Source: Hymenolepis diminuta
Taxonomy: Eukaryota > Platyhelminthes > Cestoda > Cyclophyllidea > Hymenolepididae
Reading direction: 5' to 3'
NCBI GenBank assembly: GCA_900708905.1
Contig: CAADRB010000101.1
Coordinates: 121,388 to 185,387, forward strand
Length of the DNA: 64,000 bases
This document shows positions 1-9,315 of this stretch, one piece after another. Below the pieces are notes generated by a model. It searched no databases and was not told the origin of the DNA. It was given only the letters and a program-made list of their open reading frames with translations. Made by a program: the position numbers and the translations under genes. Within the stretch, counting starts at the first letter, position 1. Each line of letters begins with the position of its first letter.

Positions 1-1720
1 TGGCTCTGCTAGATTACTATCCGAACTCCTAGTTGGTTACGTTATAGCACATCCACGCTGTATATAAGAAGATAATATTTCTCCAAAAATATTTCTTTTA
101 TGTAAGTTTCTCTAATTTTCGACTTTTGATTCCCTTTTACTTAAAAAGTTTGTTTGGATTGTTTGCTCAACTCGTGAACAAATATGTCGGCCTATCGTTA
201 TGAACGTGCGTTATTTTGACATTGTGACTTGGTTGTTTTATATTGTGGTTATATATGATTGCATTTGTAAATAATGCAATTACTTAGGGAGTCTAAGTGT
301 CGGTTATGTTACCACAGAGAATAGCAGATCATATCAATCCAATTAATAAATTTCAACAAAATTTCTACCCGAAAAATACTACACAAACGGTGTTTACGAC
401 TTACTGAAAGCCGTGGAAGGTTGTTAGATCGTGTTCATTAAATCGAAGGCCGCAGCACTAAAACTAACATACAGATATTCATTCATTTATGCATACCAAA
501 AAGAACAACTCCAGAACTATTTTAATTTAAATTATCATTCATTTTATCTATTCATTTTAAGTTTAATGAAGTTTATGAATCACATTTTGGAACTTGCAAG
601 GTCAGGATCTCATAAGGATAACACATCACGAGATAGTGTATACTTCTGACCAAATGGAATAGTAATATTGATCATAACCCTAGAGAGTCATTATGAGTTG
701 GAGTGGTTAAGTAGATTTCTGCATCAGAAAATGAGGCAGGTGGGATTATAAATGTGTTCGATTAATTCAAGGGTTGCATAACGCCATAGTTTATATAAAA
801 AAATGCCACGAATAGGCATCACAACGAGAGATGAGCCAATAAGCCTCTTTGAAGTGGGATATTGGTTTCAGGGGCAGGCAAAATTTGCCGAGTGGAAAGA
901 AATCACCGAATGCTAAAAGCTGAGAGGGAAGTGATTGCCAATTTGAAATATGGAATTTTCCACCTTAGCAAATGACAATTTAGGGTTCATTTTTATTAAT
1001 TGGTTATATTATTTCGATTGATCAGTAATAAATCCAATCTTTATTTATAATTGTCAGATATATAAGGAACATGAAGACTCGAATTCCCTTGACAACTTGG
1101 TACAGATCGACCAGTACGACCAGAAGGAAAACTAACTAAAATCTAGTAACTCTCTATACTAGTGAGAAATTATATTTTTCAAATAATTGAAATCAATTTG
1201 TCGGAGTCGGTAACAAATGGGGGAATCCAATACCAATATATTTGTGGTTTGTAAATTATGTGCATTGAATTCTAATGTTTTTGATATTCAATCTATGCAT
1301 TGCTTAGGGTTATGAGTATCCTCTTTGCTATGAAAAGCCTAAATTTAGAAGAAATAAGATAAGTTAAGGGTTTTGACCCTAATAAGCAAGACGATATTGG
1401 AAATTTAGTTATTTTATGGTAGTTAATCATCCACCACATATATTCCATTTTGAAAATATATGTTGTGGATAAAATAGTTAAATCTTTATCAAAGTGTGTT
1501 TGGCTTCACTAAAGTAATGTAACTTATTTAAAAGTTTCTACAGAACGAATCGGAGCTCACCGTTTTTTTTAGGGCGTGGTTGTCATTAAGTTATTCATAA
1601 AAGTAATGGAATAAAATTTTCATTAAATGGAATTTAATAAATGAGTTAATTTATTCAGTACATCATTAGTATTGCGTTTAATGGGAAAAATATCGAATTT
1701 GGTTTTTATTACTTGTAGAT
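1..1720. other. Non-coding upstream region
   Basis: This AT-rich stretch has no recognisable gene. The only open frame of note, on the plus strand at 431-649, lacks a standard ATG start, shows no family similarity and looks like chance. The region ends in a pyrimidine-rich tract and an AG at 1717-1718, two bases before the CISD3 start codon. That AG could be the splice acceptor, cis or trans, for the first gene. Confidence 0.5.
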
Positions 1721-3032
1721 ATGCAGAGAATTGGATTTTCGTTAAAATATCACCTTTCCTCTATTCAAATACCAATCCGGACTGGTCGCTTTATGCGCCC
1801 TGGATCATTCTACGTCCCATTTTCTGAACGCTTTGATGAAGAAAGTAACAGAAGACCTCCACCACATCCTGAGACTCCAAAATTTCGTGGTATTATTCGT
1901 ACATTCTTAGTAGATATCACGTGAAATAATTATTTTTAAACTTTTTCATATCTAGATGAATTGCCACCCGCTGTCGCGCCCAAGATCGCCGATAAGCGCC
2001 CAGTTCGTTTTGTATGCGAACCGAATAAAATATACTGGTGGTGTGCTTGTGGTCACAGTAAAGAACAACCATTTTGTGATGGCCATCATTCCCGATCAGT
2101 TCAGAAATGGCCATCTCGTAATCAAAAGCCAATGTTCAAACCGATCAAAGTCGTTTTTCAAAAGTGAGTCATTGTTTGATATCAAAACTAATTCCATTGT
2201 TTACAAATACCCTTCCGTGGAAAACTTTTAAAATGTAGGATCTGCATAGTGTTTCTAGGTATTCTTTTTATTGTTACTCGCTTTCACTCACCTTGTTACA
2301 GACATCCACCGTTATGCGATAGAGAATAGATCCGAATAGAATATCATATATAACCGTATATAATCTACCAGACTTAACCTCACTATAGAATTAAATACAT
2401 ATATTTAGATTTCCAAATTAAATGCTGTTGATTCCCCGTCGAACTCGAATTTTTGAAATTTTGACTATTTACTTTAAGTAAAAATGGACGACGTCAACAT
2501 ACGTCCTCGAAGTCATTTTTTCATTGATACTTCACTATATTTTTTAAGTAACTTTCCAGAACGACTCTTCAACTTTTCCAATTGCGGAATTATATTCAAA
2601 CAGACCTCAGTAATAGGCCTTCATTTGAAATAATGATGTATAGCACCTTAGATCCTTCCTCAGTATCTCTCTCTGCAGAAGTGGTTTTATTCGAATCCTG
2701 AAGATGTCCTTTTGATATGTCAGGTAAATCGATATATTCAAGGGAATTTCTAGAGAGTATTTTCATAAGAATAGGGTTCTTTAATGATCATATTCATTTG
2801 AGCAATCCTTGTTGGGACACTTGTCAGTGTCTTTCTAAGTAATGCAAAACATTTCTCAAATTATGTTAAAGAAAATGGTTTTGATTGCTTTTTATGTTTG
2901 CTTATTGAAGTTTCATTTGTTTTTTTCAGAAAAACGGAGGTTTGGCTGTGTACTTGCAAACAGACCGGTTCAGCTCCATTCTGTGATGGAAGTCATAATT
3001 GTGAAGCCGTACAAAATGCTATTAAATATTAA
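1721..3032 (+). CDS. CISD3: CDGSH iron-sulfur domain protein, CISD3 (MiNT) type, 3 exons
   Basis: Exons are 1721-1889, 1956-2163 and 2930-3032, all GT-AG and phase-consistent, giving 159 residues. The protein has two CDGSH-type 2Fe-2S motifs. The first ligates through C86, C88, C97 and H101 (WCACGHSKEQPFCDGHH); the second through C133, C135, C144 and H148 (CTCKQTGSAPFCDGSH). Two motifs in one short soluble chain identify the CISD3/MiNT group rather than CISD1/2, which have one motif and a membrane anchor. In that family the protein lies in the mitochondrial matrix and acts in iron-sulfur and redox balance. The basic, acid-poor first 30 residues fit a mitochondrial presequence. The first motif reads CDGHH instead of CDGSH, but the ligating His is kept. 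The ATG at 1721 is the only in-frame start and lies two bases after a potential acceptor AG. ECSIT follows closely downstream, which suggests co-transcription. Confidence 0.93.
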
Positions 3033-3089
3033 CCACTGTTTTCTTTCACTCGTCTCCTACTCCGCTCTCCCTTACTGTACAAATTTTCT

Positions 3090-3109
3090 AATAAAGTAGT
3101 TATAATAAA
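3090..3109 (+). terminator. Tandem polyadenylation signals of CISD3
   Basis: Two canonical AATAAA hexamers lie at 3090-3095 and 3104-3109, 58 and 72 bases after the CISD3 stop codon. A GT/T-rich stretch at 3111-3137 follows and would serve as the downstream element. The next gene's first splice acceptor is at 3183-3184, so cleavage here would leave about 50-75 nt before ECSIT begins. That is the arrangement expected between cistrons of a trans-spliced operon. Confidence 0.7.
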
Positions 3110-3169
3110 CGTGTTGCTTTATTTTTTTGTTTATATTAATGCTCTTATTTGAATGACAAATAATTCTTT

Positions 3170-3184
3170 TGCTTTACAATTAAG
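3170..3184 (+). promoter_or_regulatory. Proposed trans-splice acceptor for ECSIT
   Basis: A pyrimidine-containing run (3164-3177) ends in TTAAG at 3180-3184. The conserved ECSIT frame begins at 3185. That frame is closed upstream by a TAA at 3161-3163 and has no ATG between the stop and the acceptor. A leader ending in AUG joined here would give Met-Leu-Arg-Ser and continue in frame into ECSIT. The acceptor is an inference; no transcript evidence is available from the sequence alone. Confidence 0.55.
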
Positions 3185-6100
3185 CTTCGATCCCTGGAAG
3201 TCTCTCGGCGGATTTTATCTCCCGCAGCCTCATCTGTTTCGTGGAATTTTAGCCCAAGCAGAACCGTCTTTTCCTTTTTCAAAAGGAAGAAAAAGAATGA
3301 TGGAGGGACCTCGGGTGGCAAGGCGGAGTCTGAGACAAGTCATGCGGAATTGCTGTAAATCTTGTGAATATGTTTAAGTTGTTTGCTTATTATCATTTCG
3401 CCAGTTATTGTTAGAAATGGTCTAAGACCCCTTTTCTGATTTCAATAGGATGGTCGTGGTTCTATCGCCCCGTTTAGACCCAAAGTAGCAAAAAGGAAGG
3501 CAAGAATGATTATGAAAGTAGTTGGGAGTAACGAATTCGACTTAATAAGTGAGGGATGTAGGCATTTAAAGTCAATGCCAAGTGACTTCGTCACTCAATT
3601 GTCTTGTAAACTAAGCTCCAGCAAAGAAACAGTCACAAATATTACAACCAATGAAGGGCTTTAGGAAATAACAATTCATAAATTTTAAATCGAGACGTAG
3701 AAAAATCAGGGTTTCAAGACCGAAATCTTCGCATTTGAATTTCCAGTCTCCTCAGTAAATATTTACATTGAAGACAATATATCCTTTGGTTATATATATC
3801 AATATAACCTCTTGGCAAAATTTACTGAGTAAATAACCATTGTTCTTATCCCTTTAGTTGGGCAGAAGCGTCAAAGACTTTCACTCAGGATAAGTTGGTG
3901 AAGAGTTCCAAGTCAGCACCATCGGTGGAGCAGACTTTGAAGCACTCTCAAATAAAAGCCATCAAGAAATCTGCATTTCTGGATACTGTGGAACTGTACA
4001 AAGCGCGCTCGGGCACCGCTCGTCGGGGTTTTAATGAATTTATTCTGACTGCTCTGAAGCAGATGAAGGAGTATGAAGTGGCGGACGATTTGGAGGCCTA
4101 TAAGGCTCTGCTCTCTGTGCTGCCGCGAGGTGGGCGATTGAAGGCAAAATCGTTCCTTCATGCTGATATGGGAGCGTTTAAACAGCAGCAGGATACTGTC
4201 ACTAGACTTCTGATGCAGCTGAATGCAAATCGTAAGTAATGGATCTCTCCATGTTTTTTTACTGCATAAGGGTTTTTACTTATGGATTTGTCGACCAAAG
4301 AGAATGTAGTACATATTTTTTTACCAGAGAACAAGGCACTAACGAATAAAATTATTTTCCGTTGGATAGTACCTGAACACAGTAACTAGTTAAGAAGTTC
4401 ACTATAGATTAATGGAGTGAAGTTGAAGTAGAAATTACATTTGTATTCAAGGTACATTCCACCGCTTCACGTTCTAATGTTCCAGTAACCTAATTTCAGG
4501 ATTTGTCCTATTTCTTATATGAGTTCATGCCCTTGGCTTCCAGTGTCTGCTGGTCAACCACTTGAGATTGCTTTTTATTCTTATGTAAATAGTATAATTC
4601 ATGAGGTAGATATATTTCAGTTCTGCTTGTTTCTGGTAAAAAGGTTGAAATAATTACACTTTAATTGAAAATATCTTCGATTTAGCCATATTTACAAGTA
4701 GTTGCGCTTCCAGTCCTTTGATCATTTAAAATGTAACCACTGGGATTGAAAGCTGATTTGTCTAGAAATTAATAATAATAATAATATGCGGTGTAGTGTT
4801 CACTGTGCTTGTATGTTAAATTATTGGCGTCTAGTGATGTGTGACCAACCTCACTAGTTAATTCTTGTCAACAAGGAGATGGCAGAACGCGAATTTTTTC
4901 ATCAGAGCAGCTCTGGGAAATCTCATTACCTTTCCATAATGGACTTTTGAATGAGTATATATAGAAAATCAGTTTGCTACAAAAACTCGTGCGGGCCAGT
5001 TTTTCCTCAATATATACGGAAAGCTTAGTAACCATTTGAAAACTTCAGTTCAACTCGTCGGACAAACTGTCTGTCAATCATCTATATTTTGGTAGTAAAC
5101 CTGTGCATTGAATTTCTGTCGAAATTCCTAATCTTCTAATGTTGGTACTACAAGATCACTATTTTTCGGTCTTTCGACCGACCTCTTAATTACTTCATGT
5201 GCAATGTTTCTAATGTTTTAGCCTGTTCCCATTTACGTCAATATTTAGGTTCAAATTTGCCGCAGCTCCAACGGGTTTTGGTAAAAAGGGATAAAATATT
5301 AATACAATTAAATGTTATCAATAAATGAAGCGCTTGTATTTCATCTGAAAATGCTGTTTTCCAAACTTAATTTTATTTAATCAGGCTAAAGAGTACAAAC
5401 AATGCGTTACTCCATAAGATGTTTTTAATTTAGTTGATATTATCTGAATTTTTTAAATGGATGCGAAATGTAGGTCCATATTAAACAATTCACACGTGAA
5501 AATGGAGTATAAACGATAGGATAAGACGCTTTTAGCTAGATACGGTTTTAGTCGTTTGACATTGGATGATATTTGTTTCTCATGAATCAGCTAACTATCG
5601 AAATTCAACTTACGATTCTATATTTATAACTACTTTCATTCTATTTTTAATACTTTTCTTTGTAGAGGTAATGCCGGATGATGATGTTGGAAATACCATC
5701 GTGGAGGTCTTCGGTTTCCGTAGCTATGTCATGACCCAATATCGCCGTATTATGTACTGGGTACCCAAACTCCGACATGCCAACCCCTGGCCTGTCCTTG
5801 AACACCTCCCAGATGACCTTGAAGGTGAAGACGCAATCCGATTGGCTCATCTTGTTGCTGCTCGCATTTGCCCCGATCCAAATACTGAATTCTTCACTGC
5901 CATCTTAGTAAGTATTCATTATCCATAGATCTTCTGTACTATTCAATTTCGGGTCTCGTGGAACTTTATGTCCTATTTAGAATGAAGAAAATGGGAATCC
6001 AACACCCGGAAGCCCAAATAGTATAGTAAGTGCCCAGAGTGTAATTCAGAGGGCTTTGCTTTCTGCTTACGTTACTACTCTGAAAAATAATGCGATGTCT

Positions 6101-7379
6101 TCTGAATCTCGAGTTCTTTATCTGGATGGTCCTCAGTTCGTATGGTACCGAAACTTGCAGGTAGGTTGTCCAATAAGAGAAGTCAAATTATCTGAGTATT
6201 TGTTTGATCCCCTTCGGCTCGTTTCGTTTAGCTCTCTTACTATGTTCTCTGGGGTCATTTGGATGAACAGCGTTTGCGGACCCAAGTAAGGAAGACTCAG
6301 GAAGAGAAGGAGAGACTGAAATCAATTCCTGATCCGACCTCATGGGATTACCCGATTCCTGGTTCGGAAAGAGAGAAATTTATCCCCCTTGTGCCTGTTG
6401 CATCGGAGGAAAGCGCTTTACCACCACTTCAAATACTAGAACAGGGTATGTTGTTTATTTTTATAAATAAATTGATTTTTGTGGCTTTGTGCCAGATAGA
6501 CTGTTGAATATTCCCTTAGGTTGTGTTCCCGTTGTTTAATTACCGCACTTCCAGTTTAGTATCTTAGAAGTAAATATCTTCTCTCCTGTTATAAATTTTA
6601 TATTCAATATTTTCTTTCTCTTGCTTGTATTGCTGTCGTATTTGCCTATTTTATGTTGAAGACTTCTGAACTATAGATCCTTCTCGGCATTTTTGTTAGT
6701 CGTTTGAAGAGTCGTTTCTTTGGGAAAAGTTTTAGTGTATTTAGATGAATGCTGTGCTGATAAATTATCAGTGTTTCCTACGTTTGCGTCCATTCGTGTA
6801 TAGCAGATAAAATGTAACTACTTGAATTAATAATCATTTTTTTGCTAAATTCACTCAATAGGCAATATATCTTCATTTCATCTGTAATGACTTATTTCGT
6901 TTTAATTATGTTACTTAATTTACATCAGTAGTTGATCATCTTGAAATTTTTGTCCTTATGCAGAAAATGCCCTGCGCATTTTACGAGATGCTGACTTGGA
7001 GGAGAGTATAGCTTGTCTTCAACCAAAGAAGAATTCTCTAGCACGTCGAGGAAGCGTGAGTACAGCTGAACGCCGACGAGCCTTGTGGGCTGTTGATCCC
7101 CAACATCAGTCTGCCCTTCTGACACATCTTCCAGAATCACTCAGTCGTCATGAGCAGGGAGAAGGTACGATCCTAGCTGTTGGAGTTGTTACCCCGATAT
7201 CCTCCGCTCTGGAAAGCCAAAAGAGGGCATATGGAGATGAAGAGACATTGGGTACTCACCCGAACAGCCTTCCTTTACCTGCACCGGCCTCTCTTATTCA
7301 AGAGTGGTTGAATGGACTACGGAAAGTCAATCCTGCTTTGGATCGCGCCACCGTAGTTATTCGCAATCAGATACCTTGA
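3185..7379 (+). CDS. ECSIT: ECSIT homologue (complex I assembly factor / Toll pathway adaptor), 6 exons
   Basis: Exons are 3185-3354, 3858-4231, 5666-5907, 5981-6160, 6232-6445 and 6964-7379; all junctions are GT-AG and in phase (1596 nt). This gives 531 residues plus a leader-supplied Met, against about 430 in human. Family-diagnostic blocks appear in order: a helical repeat region (RRGFNEFILTALKQMKEYEV), VMPDDDVGNTIVEVFGFRSY, a segment ending ARICPDPN, LDGPQFVWYRN and the C-terminal EWLNGLRKVNPALDRATVVI. In animals ECSIT acts in mitochondria in complex I assembly and in the cytosol as a TRAF6-linked adaptor. Exon 1 encodes an Arg/Ser-rich, acid-poor N-terminus (LRSLEVSRRILSPAASS), typical of a mitochondrial presequence. 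No in-frame ATG exists before codon 4063-4065, which lies inside the conserved domain. The start is therefore supplied by a trans-spliced leader AUG or by an unseen upstream exon. Gene neighbour: CISD3 immediately upstream on the same strand. Confidence 0.93.
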
Positions 7380-7684
7380 TGAAATCTAGATTCTGTATAA
7401 AAATTAGGACGTATTTATTAGTTTTTAAATACAATTACCTGTTACTTTGCCATTTTTTTCAATGATATACTCAGCTCTATGTTGTGACGTTTTAGGAGTA
7501 CGGTTATCTTAACGAACCATACTGTTCTCGGTATTTTATTCACTAAAAGCTGATTAAGGCAATGTTTGGCTCAGTAACGTTGTTAATTTCAGCCTTGTTG
7601 AGGGGATTATATTGGATATTGTAAGTATTGGAGACTGACAACAATGTCAAGAGAATGACCCTGATTCTTAGAATATCTTTCCTC
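7380..7684. other. ECSIT 3' flank
   Basis: This is the AT-rich downstream flank of ECSIT. No canonical AATAAA is seen in the first 100 bases after the stop; a variant such as TATAAA near 7396 may serve. Confidence 0.35.
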
Positions 7685-7960
7685 CACCAGTGGTGCAGTA
7701 ATCAATGTGCTCGTCTCCCAAGTTAGTGGTTATAGGCACGATACTCATCGATTCCTACCTAGTAGATGGTACGATACGAATTTTCCATCAATGCCACCAG
7801 GATGCTGTCTCTCGGTTTGCGCTCTAGTGGCGTAATGGACAGCACCCAAGTAAGAGATCATGAGAACGATGTCCATCGGTGCACATCCATTTGTGGGAAT
7901 GACCAATCACACTGGCTAATGCTTGTTAGTAGGGAAATCACAAAGTGTGGTTCCAAAATG
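7685..7960 (+). repeat. Two tandem tRNA-like SINE fragments
   Basis: The first fragment (about 7687-7760) begins GTGGTGCAGTAATCAA and continues into CTCGTCTCCCAAGTTAG. It closely matches the copy at 47.76 kb (GTGGTGCAGTGGTCAAC and CGTCTGCCAAGTCAGG). The second (about 7812-7900) has TAGTGGCGTAATGG followed by CATCGGTGCACATCCA, the same terminal motif found at 53.61 kb. The order, an A-box-like stretch then a B-box-like stretch some 50-60 bases later, resembles a pol III tRNA-derived head. These are dispersed, diverged copies rather than functional tRNAs. Confidence 0.55.
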
Positions 7961-8091
7961 TAATTCTTCCACTCAAGATGGGTGTAGAAAACCATTTCTC
8001 TCAAATGGAGTTGGGAACTATTGCAGCCACCCGTATACACATCAAGATGAATAATTAAGAGTGGTTATTTCTGCTCACCTGTGGAGGCCTG

Positions 8092-8241
8092 CTATGTTTT
8101 TAGATCTAATTCATCAAATGAGATGGCAAAATCATCGTCTAGCCATTGCACTCCGCTTGCTCCGGTCTTTCGCTTTAGCAGAACGGTAACGAGCAAAAAT
8201 TGCAGATACTCTGCCAACAAAATTTCATTGCCTTCATCTTC
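8092..8241 (-). pseudogene. Relic of a non-LTR (LINE) reverse transcriptase
   Basis: A 49-codon open stretch on the minus strand encodes EYLQFLLVTVLLKRKTGASG, then VQW, then LDDDFAISFDEL. This resembles the LINE reverse-transcriptase segment around the catalytic motif: FLLVID, a basic linker, GIQW, then LDDLDFADDIALLS. The spacing is shortened and the FADD catalytic pair is destroyed, so the fragment is dead. No flanking ORF continues it. The assignment rests on pattern similarity recalled from the family, not on an alignment. Confidence 0.45.
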
Positions 8242-8995
8242 TTAAATGATCCACACTTAGGGTTGAATCGACTGAGAAAAACCAACCTACTTTATATTAT
8301 ACAAGGAGGATAAACTCACAGCATTACCATATGGTCATTGAATTAGATTTCGTTGAATTTTGAATTAAGCCTAATCTAACTTGAATAATTGTTGTTTTTA
8401 TGACTGGTATGTTTTGTGTTCTGAAATGTTTGAGAGATCGAGTTATCATGGTAAGAAAAATTATGCGTAATCTAACTGATTTTAATTTGTCGGAAAAATT
8501 ATACAGCTAGATGACATGAAAGCCATAAGGGTTTTCTAGTAGAAAAATTAGATAAAACAATCATTTTACATATACTTCTAGTGCTTTCGAGCATAATGTT
8601 TATTTTCTATCCATATTGCCGCATTTAGGTTTATGGATTTACGTGCAGGTAAATTGCTTTCTATGAATATCACATAAGAAGACAGTGGGGCTCTATTTTT
8701 AAATCTATTTGACCTTAGAGTACTTTTTTAGGTATTACAAATCTTTTCAGAATTGCTGCGAGCATTAACATTTAGATTAATACTCCTCCTCACCTCTGAC
8801 ACAATCGGCTTCATTTACAAATGATGCTACTGGATTCCTAGTTAAAATTTACTATGTTCTTATTGTAACCTGCATTGTACAGGATGCATAAAATATAAGG
8901 GCACTTATATTTTTGTAATTTGAACTAACCCGATAACAAATAATGTATTTCCCATATTAGAAGATCTCACGGCAAACACTACTGGAGCTAATGAA

Positions 8996-9315
8996 ATGAA
9001 AAGACATGCCGTAATAAAGTCTATAAGAGCGAAACATAGGAATTTAGAAATTGCAAGATTTCTACAAATGACCATATCTTTTGTTCGCTAAGTTAGAAAG
9101 GAACTGCTGAATGAAAACGAGGCAGATAAATTGGCCGCCATGAGAGAGAAGACAGGAGCATTGCCAACGCTCTGCTGACACACAGAACACCCGAGTTTAT
9201 GAGAAGAGTGCATAGCATGATATATATATGTGTGTGTGGATCACACAGAGAACCTAAATTTAGATCAAAGATGATACAGCGTCTGTGTGGGAGGGACACG
9301 TTTTTATGAGCAAAT
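8996..9315 (+). pseudogene. Decayed mariner-like transposase
   Basis: The frame from 8996 reads RHAVIKSIRAKHRNLEIARF and, after a stop at 9089-9091, VRKELLNENEADKLAAMRE. This is the N-terminal helix-turn-helix pattern of Tc1/mariner transposases. A frameshift near 9150 leads into RTPEFMRRVHSMI, matching the family's RTPEFV..V..MIDE block. A third fragment at 9271-9312 gives VWEGHVFMSK, reminiscent of the later K(R/K)GQFMSE block. At least one stop and two frame changes show that it is inactive. The catalytic DDE/D region and terminal inverted repeats were not found. Confidence 0.6.

Noticed and set aside
1719..1760. Leader-supplied AUG for CISD3 as well
   Set aside because: An AUG joined at the AG at 1717-1718 would be out of frame with the CISD3 protein, which has its own ATG two bases later.
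3153..3377. Plus-strand 74-codon frame (starting ATGACAAAT) as a small gene
   Set aside because: It overlaps ECSIT exon 1 in a different frame; the alternative frame joins precisely in phase to the conserved ECSIT exon 2.
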